Below, in pieces: positions 1 to 7,720 of a DNA stretch of 16,770 nt. The notes beneath the pieces were generated by a model. That model had not been told where the DNA came from and made no database searches. It worked only from the letters and a program-made list of their open reading frames with translations. Numbering within the stretch: position 1 is the stretch's first letter; each line of letters opens with the position of its first letter. Position numbers and translations under genes: made by a program. This stretch comes from Lachnospiraceae bacterium UBA1201 (lineage in GTDB: Bacteria; Bacillota; Clostridia; Lachnospirales; Lachnospiraceae), in the NCBI GenBank assembly GCA_002309675.1, contig DBXX01000112.1, positions 69,799 to 86,568 on the forward strand. Reading direction: 5' to 3'.

Positions 1-30
1 CGAGCACACGTTTTGTGGACTTTTCGAACC

Positions 31-45
31 TTGTATCATATACAA
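31..45. repeat. Short palindrome TTGTAT-CAT-ATACAA
   Basis: Two perfect 6-base arms (TTGTAT and ATACAA) are separated by CAT. It lies one base from the terminator-like hairpin that follows. It could be an operator or simply part of the 3' region of a gene outside the window; the sequence does not decide. Confidence 0.4.
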
Positions 46-69
46 AAGCGGGTGCTTTCGCACCCGCTT
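46..69. terminator. Terminator-like hairpin
   Basis: A perfect 10-bp stem (AAGCGGGTGC / GCACCCGCTT) closes a TTTC loop. On the plus strand it is followed by CAGATTTG, a poor U tract; on the minus strand the loop is GAAA and the stem is followed by TTGTATA. It most likely ends transcription of a gene lying before the window and insulates the two-component operon from read-through. No gene that it could end on the minus strand is visible within 84-375. Confidence 0.6.
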
Positions 70-83
70 CAGATTTGCAGTAA

Positions 84-320
84 TGGATTATGTTTATATC
101 TATAAAAGGAGGAGGGCCGGCAGGTGTTAGCCACCGGCCTATTATGAAAAAATCAAAAAGTAATTCGATATAATCGCTTACTTGATTTATCTTATGCCTT
201 TAGTATAAAGGGTATTATTGAACATACCATGTTAAAATTTTGAACAATTTTTGAACTTTTTATCAAAAAATGGCTTTTCGGAACTTGTAAGAAAAGAGTA
301 AGGAAAAACCATTTAAGATA
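84..320. other. Gene-free AT-rich leader region of the two-component operon
   Basis: No convincing gene is seen here. A strong Shine-Dalgarno-like run (AAGGAGGAGGG, 106-116) runs into a hairpin whose arms GGCCGG and CCGGCC lie at 115-120 and 134-139. The following stretch is AT-rich and carries TTGAAC three times (218-223, 240-245, 251-256), and GGTAT (211-215) is mirrored by ATACC (224-228). A weak second promoter, TTGATT (182-187) with 16 bases to TATAAA (204-209), is possible. Confidence 0.4.
240..256 (+). promoter_or_regulatory. Helically phased TTGAAC direct repeats, possible regulator binding site
   Basis: TTTTGAAC occurs at 238-245 and again at 249-256, one helical turn (11 bases) apart. 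A third TTGAAC at 218-223 is exactly two turns (22 bases) before the first. OmpR/PhoB-family regulators usually bind tandem half-sites with about 10 to 11-bp spacing, and the next gene encodes such a regulator. Autoregulation is therefore a reasonable inference, but binding is unproven and the region is AT-rich. Confidence 0.35.
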
Positions 321-329
321 TGTTATGAT
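321..329 (+). promoter_or_regulatory. Extended -10 promoter of the two-component operon
   Basis: TGTTATGAT is a TGn extended -10 with TATGAT at 324-329. No good -35 hexamer lies 16 to 18 bases upstream, which fits either an extended -10 promoter or one needing an activator. The start of transcription would be near 336, about 40 bases before the response regulator gene. Confidence 0.5.
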
Positions 330-375
330 ATAGAAGGTACGATCCTGATAGAAGGAAATTACGGAGGAAAATGCA

Positions 376-1083
376 ATGGCAGGAGAGAATATTCTGGTTG
401 TTGATGATGAGAAGGAGATCGCGGATCTGGTGGAGATCTATCTGGTCAGCGAGGGTTACCATGTATTTAAAGCTACGAGTGCCCGTATGGGTCTCGCCAT
501 CCTCGAGAAGGAAAATATTCAGTTAGCGCTTTTGGATATCATGATGCCCGGTATGAATGGCCTGGAGATGTGTAAGACCATTCGTGAGACGAACAACATC
601 CCGATCATCATGATCAGTGCGAAGTCGACGGAGATCGATAAGATCGTAGGTCTCGGAAACGGAGCGGACGACTATGTTACGAAGCCGTTCAGTCCGTTGG
701 AATTGACCGCCCGTGTGAAGTCGCAGCTGCGCCGCTATACACTTTTGAACCCGCAGAACACGAAGGATGATGCGGATGAGGTCACAAAGATCGAAGTCCG
801 TGGTCTGGTCATGGATAAGACGACCCGTGAGGTAACTCTGTATGACGAAGAGATCAAACTCACACCGATCGAGTTTGATATTCTGTTCCTGCTCGCTGAG
901 AATGCAGGACGCGTATTTTCCACAGATGAGATCTTCGAGCATGTATGGAAAGAGAAGGCTTACGAGGCAAATAATACCGTTATGGTACATATCCGTCGTC
1001 TGCGCGGTAAGCTCCAGGAGGATAAACTTCAGACGAAGATCATCACCACGGTTTGGGGAGTCGGATATAAGATCGAGAAGTAG
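376..1083 (+). CDS. OmpR/VanR-family response regulator
   Basis: This is a 235-residue DNA-binding response regulator. The N-terminal receiver domain (about 5-118) shows the acidic pair D10-D11, the phosphoacceptor D54 in LLDIMMPGMNG, S81 in the Thr/Ser switch position, and K103 in the TKPF motif. A winged-helix output domain follows (about 138-233), with LTPIEFDIL and the recognition-helix region NTVMVHIRRLRGK, ending in VWGVGYKIEK as in VanR-like and PhoP-like regulators. The start is set by GGAGG at 363-367, eight bases before the ATG. The histidine kinase gene begins nine codon-free bases after its stop, so the two are one transcript and a cognate pair. Its likely targets are its own operon, including the ABC transporter downstream; that is inference from context. 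The inducing signal cannot be read from the sequence. Confidence 0.95.
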   Translation: MAGENILVVDDEKEIADLVEIYLVSEGYHVFKATSARMGLAILEKENIQLALLDIMMPGMNGLEMCKTIRETNNIPIIMISAKSTEIDKIVGLGNGADDYVTKPFSPLELTARVKSQLRRYTLLNPQNTKDDADEVTKIEVRGLVMDKTTREVTLYDEEIKLTPIEFDILFLLAENAGRVFSTDEIFEHVWKEKAYEANNTVMVHIRRLRGKLQEDKLQTKIITTVWGVGYKIEK

Positions 1084-1091
1084 GTCGGGCT

Positions 1092-2276
1092 ATGAGAGAA
1101 GATATGAAGCGGAGTTTCCGCGGTAAGATCGTGATCAATATCGCGATCGGAGCCGTGATCTCCCTGGTCGTTTCCTTCGTTCTCATTTACTACATGGGAG
1201 CGATCACGGATGCATTGTTGTGGATCGGCGGCAAAGACGGTCTGATCAATCCGTCCAATGTTCAAAAACTGGCGATGTGGCTGATAACGGCTGTCGGTAT
1301 CGGCGTTTTTGTGCTGGTCTTTTTTCTCTTTCAGTATAACCAGAGCGCCTATGTTAAGGATATTGCAAATGCGATGAAGCGTATTTCCGGCGGCGATCTG
1401 TCCGTGAAGGTGCCGGTGCTCGGTGACGACGAACTGTCCTACATGGCTGCGGCGTTGAATGCATTGACCGAAGATCTGCGCATGCTGATCGAGCGCGAAC
1501 ATGCTTCCGAGAAGAGTAAAAACGAATTGATCACGAATGTGGCGCATGACCTGCGTACCCCTCTTACTTCGATACTGGGCTACCTCGAACTGTTGTGCGC
1601 GGATAACAAAAACAAACTGGATGACGAGACGCGGCTTCAGTATACACGCATTGCCCGTGATAAGGCGAAGCGATTGCAGCAACTCATCGAGGAACTGTTC
1701 GGTCTGACGAAGATGAGTTACGGTCGTATGGCAGTACATCTCTCAAAGATCGACATCGCTAAACTCATGGAGCAGATGATCGATGAGTTCTATCCCGTTT
1801 TTGAAGAGAAACATCTCGAGTGCGATTTCCGCACGGATGTTAATTCCCTGATCATCGACGCGGACGGCGATCTGATCGCGCGTTTGTTTGAGAACCTGAT
1901 CAATAATGCGACGAAATATGGAGCAGACGGTAAGATGCTTCGGGTTCATGTGCATTACGGCGGCGGCGACTACGTAACGATCGCAGTTACGAACTTCGGA
2001 CACATTATTCCGGAGAAGGAGCTCCCGTATATATTTGACAAATTCTATCGCGTGGAGCAATCCCGCGCTACTACGACCGGCGGTACCGGACTGGGACTGG
2101 CGATCGTTAAAACGATCGTGGATCTGCACGGCGGCAGCATCGAGGTGGAGAGTGATCTGGAAAACGGAACTACCTTTACCGTGCGCCTTCGTCTGCATAT
2201 CACGGAAGAAGAACAGTTATTTTTCCAGGGGGAACACAATGACGAACTCGGCAATCTGCCGGAGGTGGAAGCGTAG
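1092..2276 (+). CDS. VanS-type membrane sensor histidine kinase
   Basis: A 394-residue kinase partner of the preceding regulator. Two membrane segments (about 13-36 and 60-81) enclose a very short extracytoplasmic loop of about 25 residues. A HAMP region (about 84-137) leads to the dimerisation/phosphoacceptor helix with H152 in NVAHDLRTPLTSILGYLELL. The ATP-binding domain shows the N box (N268, N271, N272), the F box FDKFYR (315-320), and the G2 box GGTGLGLAI (330-338). The G1 position reads VTNFGHIIP, with Asn where many kinases have Asp; VanS-like kinases have a similar motif, so this is a family trait rather than a defect. The small loop suggests membrane or transporter-coupled sensing, as for kinases that work with ABC transporters. 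The next gene overlaps the last 38 bases, implying translational coupling. A start at 1104 (Met5) is also possible. Confidence 0.93.
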   Translation: MREDMKRSFRGKIVINIAIGAVISLVVSFVLIYYMGAITDALLWIGGKDGLINPSNVQKLAMWLITAVGIGVFVLVFFLFQYNQSAYVKDIANAMKRISGGDLSVKVPVLGDDELSYMAAALNALTEDLRMLIEREHASEKSKNELITNVAHDLRTPLTSILGYLELLCADNKNKLDDETRLQYTRIARDKAKRLQQLIEELFGLTKMSYGRMAVHLSKIDIAKLMEQMIDEFYPVFEEKHLECDFRTDVNSLIIDADGDLIARLFENLINNATKYGADGKMLRVHVHYGGGDYVTIAVTNFGHIIPEKELPYIFDKFYRVEQSRATTTGGTGLGLAIVKTIVDLHGGSIEVESDLENGTTFTVRLRLHITEEEQLFFQGEHNDELGNLPEVEA

Positions 2277-4101
2277 GGCGCCATTCGGATGCGGACACCC
2301 AGGCATAAATGGCAATGTTGTCATTTGGGCGTGTCTGGTATTCCTGATCCTGTGTGTGTGGTATCGTCCGACCGTGCTTCATGCGGCCGATGCGACCGAC
2401 CTGGATTTTAAGGTCGAGTTGTCGCAGGTCCGTGAGATGTACGAGGGATCGTACCTGCCCCTTACCATCACCGCCAAAAGCAGCGGAAACGATTATTCCG
2501 GATGGCTGGACGTGACTGTCTGCCAGGATTCCGGAAGTTATCTATTGTATTCACAGGAGATCGACATTACGGCCGGGCTTACGCACACGGCCTTATTTGC
2601 GTTTCCGGTGCATATCGGTTCGAACATGCGTATCCTGCTTCAATTCCGTTCGAAGAACGGGGATGTTCTTTTTTCCCGGTTTTATCCGTTTTCCGCATCC
2701 TTAAGAGGAGCGACGCGTAAAGAATTGGTCCTCGGGCTGGTCGGCCAGGCTTTGATCAGTTCGGAGTCCCGTTTCGAGATTCCTTCCTACGATAGAGATG
2801 CCTTTCTCACCGATGTGCAGTCCTATTTTGTCGATCCGCGGACCATAGGCACCGATATCACATCGATTCTGTGTTATGACATCCTGTATCTGTCGGATGA
2901 TCATTTGGATACATTTACACCGGAGGTGATCCAAAACCTGCTCAACTGGACGGCACAGGGCGGCATCCTCGTTGTCGGCGGTGTCGTTGATAAAAACCGC
3001 GAGCAGAGACTGGACCAGTTGATGATAGAAAGCGTAAAGAAACGCGAGTTTACACGCTTTAATTCGATCTCCGGAAATTACTATCTGCTCGGAGACGGTG
3101 TAGTCTACACCTATGATTACGATTATTTTTCGGGTTATGTATATTTCCCGAACCAGATCCGCAGCATGCTTCGTTCGGTCCTCTATAATCTGCCCGATCC
3201 GGTCGCGGATCGCACACTGGACATGATGGATCTTTCGGAGTATCAGGAAGAGATCTTTGAGGAGCTTCCTTCCTGGCGTTTCGGCATTCCTTCGTTCCGG
3301 CGCTACATGCTGATCATCCTGATCTACATTTTCCTGGCATTGCCGGCAGCTTATCTGTTGCTTCGAAGGATCCGGAAGCATTACTACCTGCAGGGCACGA
3401 TCCTGTTGCTGGCAGTTGCATTTGCCGTCTTGATCTATATTTTGGGAGCCAAATCCCGTATGAGCCTCCCACACTGTTCGCTTTTGTCGATCGAAGAGTC
3501 CTACGGGGATCTTCAGGTCACACAGAGGTACCTTACCCTGCAGACTCTTTATGATAAAAAGGCTTCGATCTATCTGCGCCCTGAGGACGCGTTCCGGCTT
3601 CAGTTATCGGGCGCTCCCGAAACGGCGGACACCTATTCGGTATGGGATCATAAACCGGATCAGTCTGCGTATTCGATGGAGTATTCCGTGTCGGGAGATG
3701 AGGCACACGTGCGCATCGGTAAAAGGCAGTCCGGTCTGTTCCGCTTTATGTCGAACACGACCACGGATCTGATCGAAGGGAAGAGTAAAGAACCGCTTTT
3801 CGTATTCGAGATGAACAACGGAATCCCCGAAGGAGCGGATGCTTCGATCTTTGAAAACGGGACGGAAGAGCTTCAGCCCATATATCAAAACTGGCTCATC
3901 CGGAATTACCCGAACTTAGATATCTCGGACAATGCAGTTCTTATGCTGCAGTCTTATCTGAAGGCGCATGCATATCGTTTCAGCGAAGGAAACTTTGCGA
4001 TCGAAGTATATAAAGCAGAAGGCGAGGAGGGGGCGATCGTTACCCGCGACGTCGAAATGATAAAATCCTCGTTTGTAAGATTTAAGATCATAGAAAGATA
4101 A
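2239..4101 (+). CDS. Exported/membrane protein of unknown function, transporter-associated
   Basis: A 620-residue protein I cannot assign to a named family. A hydrophobic segment at about 27-46 followed by VLHAADAT suggests a signal peptide or anchor. Residues 55-155 look like a beta-rich extracytoplasmic domain. Residues about 165-260 resemble a degenerate glutamine-amidotransferase-like fold: DILYLSDDHLDTFTPEVIQNLL, then QGGILVVGG; no catalytic Cys-His pair is evident. Two membrane helices (about 356-377 and 384-403) precede a second beta-rich domain to the end. This layout resembles accessory membrane proteins found beside ABC-2 exporters (GldG-like or BatA-like), which is inference. I chose the ATG at 2239 because GGGGG lies just upstream and no later start in this frame would keep the hydrophobic segment. 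The ABC ATPase follows after 25 bases with AGGAGG. Confidence 0.8.
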   Translation: MTNSAICRRWKRRAPFGCGHPGINGNVVIWACLVFLILCVWYRPTVLHAADATDLDFKVELSQVREMYEGSYLPLTITAKSSGNDYSGWLDVTVCQDSGSYLLYSQEIDITAGLTHTALFAFPVHIGSNMRILLQFRSKNGDVLFSRFYPFSASLRGATRKELVLGLVGQALISSESRFEIPSYDRDAFLTDVQSYFVDPRTIGTDITSILCYDILYLSDDHLDTFTPEVIQNLLNWTAQGGILVVGGVVDKNREQRLDQLMIESVKKREFTRFNSISGNYYLLGDGVVYTYDYDYFSGYVYFPNQIRSMLRSVLYNLPDPVADRTLDMMDLSEYQEEIFEELPSWRFGIPSFRRYMLIILIYIFLALPAAYLLLRRIRKHYYLQGTILLLAVAFAVLIYILGAKSRMSLPHCSLLSIEESYGDLQVTQRYLTLQTLYDKKASIYLRPEDAFRLQLSGAPETADTYSVWDHKPDQSAYSMEYSVSGDEAHVRIGKRQSGLFRFMSNTTTDLIEGKSKEPLFVFEMNNGIPEGADASIFENGTEELQPIYQNWLIRNYPNLDISDNAVLMLQSYLKAHAYRFSEGNFAIEVYKAEGEEGAIVTRDVEMIKSSFVRFKIIER

Positions 4102-4126
4102 AACGGAAAGAAAGGAGGCGCCGATC

Positions 4127-5071
4127 ATGGCTGAGAGTTTTGAACCGATCTTACAGGTCGAAAAAGTGAATAAGAGCTTCGGCAGTTTTCGCGCGCTGAC
4201 GGATCTTTCCTTCTCGGTAAATGCGGGCCATGTTTTCGGAATGGTCGGAGAAAACGGCTCCGGAAAGTCCACGGCTCTTCGGATCATCGTGGGCCTGTTG
4301 CGCGCAGATTCGGGAACGATCTCGATCTGCGGTCTGGACGCGTCCGAAAAGCCTGCTGAGATCTATCACTATATCGGTTATGTACCGGATTCGTTCGGCC
4401 TCTATGAGAACCTGCTGGTCCGGGAATATATGACGTTCTTCGCGGAAGCCTCCGGACTGGAGGGCTACCTGGCGCGCCGTCGCATCAGTAACGCGCTGGA
4501 GATGGTGGGCCTGATCGGCAGGGAAGGGGTTTATGTCGACAATCTTTCTTCAAGTATGAAGCAGAGGTTATGCATTGCCCGTGCCATGCTGAATTATCCG
4601 CGGCTTCTGATCCTGGATGACCCGATGAAGGGCATCGATCTGAAGAACCGCTTTGAATTGCGCGACGTGATTCGCGATCTGTCCGCACAGGGGACGACCA
4701 TCCTCATCAGTTCGCACATGATCACCGAACTTACCGAGTTCTGTACGGATCTCGGGATCATGGCAGGCGGAACGATGAAAGAGCAGGGGAGCATGGAGTA
4801 TTTCCTGAAGCAGTCGCGGAGGGATCGCCCGATAAAGATCCGGCTGTCCGGAATGACCGACCGGGCCATCGAGGTCCTGGATAAGGCTGACAGCGTGCGC
4901 GCGGTCTCGGCAGATAAAAACCTGCTGCACGTGATCGTTGACAACAGTTCGGATGTTGAGGCAAAGATCCTGTCTGCCCTGGTGCAGGCAGGCGTTCCCG
5001 TGGTTTCCTTCCTGCGTGAGGAAGAGAACTTCGAGGCATTTATCAAACGAAAGACGGGAGGCGATGTGTGA
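4127..5071 (+). CDS. ABC transporter ATP-binding protein
   Basis: A 314-residue ATPase subunit of an ABC-2-type exporter; it should energise the permease encoded next. Walker A is GENGSGKST (41-49, K47), Walker B is LLILDD (160-165), and the H-loop histidine is H197 in ILISSHMITEL. Three positions depart from the textbook: the Q-loop residue is D88 (YVPDSFGLYENL), the signature is LSSSMKQ (140-146) with Ser143 where the second glycine of LSGGQ normally stands, and D165 replaces the catalytic glutamate. The Q-loop Asp is common in the related YMPDFFG subfamily, but the other two are not what I expect. Residues after about 230 form a C-terminal regulatory-type domain. The start follows AGGAGG by 8 to 10 bases. 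The stop codon overlaps the permease start. Confidence 0.93.
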   Translation: MAESFEPILQVEKVNKSFGSFRALTDLSFSVNAGHVFGMVGENGSGKSTALRIIVGLLRADSGTISICGLDASEKPAEIYHYIGYVPDSFGLYENLLVREYMTFFAEASGLEGYLARRRISNALEMVGLIGREGVYVDNLSSSMKQRLCIARAMLNYPRLLILDDPMKGIDLKNRFELRDVIRDLSAQGTTILISSHMITELTEFCTDLGIMAGGTMKEQGSMEYFLKQSRRDRPIKIRLSGMTDRAIEVLDKADSVRAVSADKNLLHVIVDNSSDVEAKILSALVQAGVPVVSFLREEENFEAFIKRKTGGDV

Positions 5072-6060
5072 TGCAGAAAAATCCTGTTCTGAAGCGGGAA
5101 GTGCGTGCGAATATGCGCTCCCCGAAACTGATCCTGAGTATCATCGGTTTCAATCTGGTCCTGGCTTTATCCGGTTTCATCTTCCTCGCGTTTTTCGAGG
5201 AAGCCCAGCCGCTGGAGCGACTCTTTTTGGAACTGTTTTTCCAGGAGAATGCCGCCAGTTCGATGTCGGACAATGAACTCGCATATAATTCGATACGCTT
5301 GTTGTACTGCCTGCTCATCATGCTGGAATTCGTTCTTCTGTTCTTCATCATTCCGACATTGACCGGAAGTATGATCGCAGGCGAGAGGGAACATCAGACG
5401 CTCGATCTGATGCTGACTACCCAGCTTACGCCGAAGACCATCGTATTCGGTAAATTGCTGGCAATGATGAAGACCATCCTGATGATCCTGATCTCGACCT
5501 TACCGATTCTGTCCCTGGTCAATGTATTCGGCAGTTTTTCCGTGTTTGATATGATCGCAAGTTTCGGCGTCATGCTGGTCGTTTCGTTTTTTCTGGGAAG
5601 CATCGGCCTGTTGTTCTCGGCGTGGATCAAGCGTTCCGTTCCGGCGACGCTCTGTACGTATATTGTTCTGCTGGGTCTGTGCATCCTGCCGTTGATGCTC
5701 GTTCGCCTGACGCCTGAACTTATCGGCTCCAGCGGCGGTCGTCCTGCTACGTTCGCCTATACATTGGCCATGCTGATGAATCCGCTGCTCACCGTCGTCT
5801 GCCTGCTGAAAATGCGGTTCGGCGCGGAAGCCTCGTTTATATCTTATCTGGAGAGCACGACCCATCTGGCTTCAGATTCGCCGATCGCCCGGCACTGGCT
5901 CATCATGAGCCTGTTGTTTCAGGTGACAGTCGCGTATCTGCTCGTATTGCTTTCCACGAAATACCTGCAGCCCCGCTACCGCCGTCGGGAAATGAACGGC
6001 GCGATCAAAGAAAGAATGTCCTCTGAAACAGAGACTGAGACAGAGGACGAGAAGGAGTAA
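5071..6060 (+). CDS. ABC-2 type transporter permease
   Basis: A 329-residue integral membrane protein, the channel partner of the preceding ATPase. About six hydrophobic helices are visible: roughly 22-40, 75-97, 135-157, 165-190, 197-215 and 268-293 (approximate). The cytoplasmic stretch GEREHQTLDLMLTTQLTP after the second helix is the typical coupling region of ABC-2 permeases of the GldF/NatB type, in which a GER(E)xxT motif recurs. The C-terminus is a short acidic tail built from a repeated ETET pattern. The start ATG at 5071 overlaps the ATPase stop by one base (TGATG) and has GGAGG nine bases upstream; a GTG at 5068 is the alternative. What is exported is unknown; association with a VanRS-like system suggests an envelope or antimicrobial peptide function, but this is only inference. 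Confidence 0.9.
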   Translation: MQKNPVLKREVRANMRSPKLILSIIGFNLVLALSGFIFLAFFEEAQPLERLFLELFFQENAASSMSDNELAYNSIRLLYCLLIMLEFVLLFFIIPTLTGSMIAGEREHQTLDLMLTTQLTPKTIVFGKLLAMMKTILMILISTLPILSLVNVFGSFSVFDMIASFGVMLVVSFFLGSIGLLFSAWIKRSVPATLCTYIVLLGLCILPLMLVRLTPELIGSSGGRPATFAYTLAMLMNPLLTVVCLLKMRFGAEASFISYLESTTHLASDSPIARHWLIMSLLFQVTVAYLLVLLSTKYLQPRYRRREMNGAIKERMSSETETETEDEKE

Positions 6061-6062
6061 CC

Positions 6063-6548
6063 ATGAAGAAAATCCCGAGTTTTGAAGTGAACCATCTGAC
6101 ACTGATCCCGGGCGTTTACGTTTCGAGGATCGATCACGTGGGAACCGAAACCCTTACGACCTATGATCTGCGTATGACGCGTCCGAATTATGAGCCCGTC
6201 ATGAATACCGCAGAGGTACATTGCATGGAGCATCTGGGCGCTACCTTTTTGCGCAACCATAAAGAATATGCATCCCGGGTCATCTATTTCGGACCGATGG
6301 GATGCAGAACGGGTTTTTATTTGATTCTGGCCGGAGAGGAGACGCCAGCACAGATCGCGCCGCTTCTTCGGGAGATGTATACGTTTATGTCGACCTTCGA
6401 GGGCAATGTGCCCGGACAGGCGCCGCGCGATTGCGGAAACTATCTGGACATGAACCTGCCGATGGCGCGTTTTTGGTCTAAACGTTATCTGGATGAGGTC
6501 CTTACCGGAATCGAGGATCATCCGGAGCGTATGGTATATGCGAAATAA
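6063..6548 (+). CDS. luxS: S-ribosylhomocysteine lyase LuxS
   Basis: A 161-residue LuxS, the usual length. The enzyme splits S-ribosylhomocysteine into homocysteine and DPD, the precursor of autoinducer-2, as part of the activated methyl cycle. The metal ligands H53 and H57 and the catalytic E56 stand in HCMEH (HxxEH), C81 is in GPMGCRTGFYL, and the third metal ligand C124 is in RDCGNYLDMNL. The N-terminal FEVNHLTLIPGVYVSR matches the substrate-binding start of the family. The AAGGAG ribosome site lies inside the end of the permease gene and the start is two bases after its stop, so translation is probably coupled to the transporter. No promoter of its own is evident. The cysteine between the HxxEH residues (usually Thr or Gly) is unusual but not in a ligand position. 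It converges on the nuclease gene with only 13 bases between stops. Confidence 0.97.
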   Translation: MKKIPSFEVNHLTLIPGVYVSRIDHVGTETLTTYDLRMTRPNYEPVMNTAEVHCMEHLGATFLRNHKEYASRVIYFGPMGCRTGFYLILAGEETPAQIAPLLREMYTFMSTFEGNVPGQAPRDCGNYLDMNLPMARFWSKRYLDEVLTGIEDHPERMVYAK

Positions 6549-6561
6549 CGCGTAATCGCCC

Positions 6562-7686
6562 CTATTCCGCACTTTGCAGGATGCGGCGTAAGAATTCACG
6601 TCCGTAGGCCGAAAGGTCGTTATACGCGTCCTGGACGCGTACATAGCCGCATGTAGCGATAAAGCTTCGCCGTAATACAGTATAGGCCCCCTCATCATCC
6701 GGGATACATTTGCCGGAGGAGACGGGGATCAGAGGCATCGGAAGGAAACGTCCGGAAACTGTTTGATAGCAGGTTTCGGGCGTTGCTTTTTTGCATAGCT
6801 CTTTCGGAATGAGCGAGGCAAGGTCTTTGTGGAGAACGCCGCTTTCGCCCCGGACGATCACGTAGTTGCGATAATCCGGATAATACAATCGGCAGTCTTC
6901 AGAGCTTTCATATACAGTGAGTTGGACTTCCCTGCCCAGGATACGACAGTCGAAATCGCCGCCGAAACGATGGATCGGAACCGGGACAGGCGCAGCGAGG
7001 TATCCGGTAAGTGTAAGGAACGATCCGTGGTTCGCCACGGAAAAATCGATCGGCTTATCGTTTAAGTCACCGAAGGAGAGAAGCCGCTTAAACAGCACGA
7101 GGCTTTGTAAGTCGCACATATTGTGAAGCAGGAGAGCTTCCAGGACATCCTCCGGAAACGGGCGGGTTGCATTCTGATAGATGGATGACATCTCGGCGCC
7201 GCTTATAAAACAGTCGGAATCGGCGCGCTTTCGCTCGATCCGGTCTTCCCATTCGCAGAGACGGGAGCGGGAAACAGACAGCAGATCCTGCAGCGGGCGC
7301 AGCAGCGTCACATAATCTTCAAATTCCAGGCCGGAATAGGAAGAGGTATCCAGGTAATACTGATGCATACACCGGGACAGATAGGTGACATCAAAACGTT
7401 TCCCCGAGAAGGAGATGCATTTCTTAAAGCCGCCCGCAAATCTGAGAAATTCCCGAAGGATATTCTGTTCATCGAGCAATTCAAATCCGAACCATGCATG
7501 GTACATCCACCGGTCGTTTCCGTTTTCATCGGTCTCGAAGCAAGCCGTACCTATGAGGTACAGATAACTGTCGTCCGCGCGCAGGCCGGTCGTTTCGATA
7601 TCCAGATAAAACAGGTCAGGCGAAGCTGCCGGCAACATGGCCGAAAGCGCAGGATCCTGCGTGAGCGGCCGATGAATGTATTTCAT
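6562..7686 (-). CDS. YprB-like RNase H-fold exonuclease (MrfB family)
   Basis: About 374 residues when started at the ATG at 7686, which has GAGG eight bases upstream; a GTG at 7716 would add ten residues but has no clear ribosome site. The DEDD-type nuclease motifs are visible: DIETTG (Exo I, D29/E31), SGKRFDVTYL (Exo II) and HNMCDLQSL (Exo III region). These match the YprB RNase H-like domain. In Bacillus subtilis YprB (MrfB) works with the helicase YprA (MrfA) in repair of mitomycin-type DNA damage; no YprA partner lies in this window. The C-terminal part, rich in beta-type sequence, is not recognised. The gene diverges from ruvAB, which suits a repair role. A strong promoter (7749-7777) and a palindrome between promoter and gene suggest regulated expression. 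Confidence 0.85.
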   Translation of the reverse strand: MKYIHRPLTQDPALSAMLPAASPDLFYLDIETTGLRADDSYLYLIGTACFETDENGNDRWMYHAWFGFELLDEQNILREFLRFAGGFKKCISFSGKRFDVTYLSRCMHQYYLDTSSYSGLEFEDYVTLLRPLQDLLSVSRSRLCEWEDRIERKRADSDCFISGAEMSSIYQNATRPFPEDVLEALLLHNMCDLQSLVLFKRLLSFGDLNDKPIDFSVANHGSFLTLTGYLAAPVPVPIHRFGGDFDCRILGREVQLTVYESSEDCRLYYPDYRNYVIVRGESGVLHKDLASLIPKELCKKATPETCYQTVSGRFLPMPLIPVSSGKCIPDDEGAYTVLRRSFIATCGYVRVQDAYNDLSAYGREFLRRILQSAE

Positions 7687-7720
7687 GAAAGAGTCCTCGA
7701 TTTCGTCGTTATTCACAGTT

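Noticed and set aside
1936..2090. Histidine kinase judged inactive because Asn replaces Asp in the G1 box
   Set aside because: VanS-like kinases show a comparable Asn-containing motif, and all other catalytic boxes are intact.
2035..2238. Upstream extension of the 620-residue protein frame inside the kinase gene
   Set aside because: It lies over the conserved ATP-binding domain of the kinase, its translation is not protein-like, and a good ribosome site precedes the ATG at 2239.
5068..5070. GTG start of the permease
   Set aside because: An ATG three bases later overlaps the ATPase stop in a TGATG junction and has an adequate nine-base spacing from GGAGG; the GTG remains possible but less likely.
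6546..6564. Bidirectional terminator between luxS and the nuclease gene
   Set aside because: The 13-base gap has no hairpin with a T tract; convergent transcription may end within the genes.
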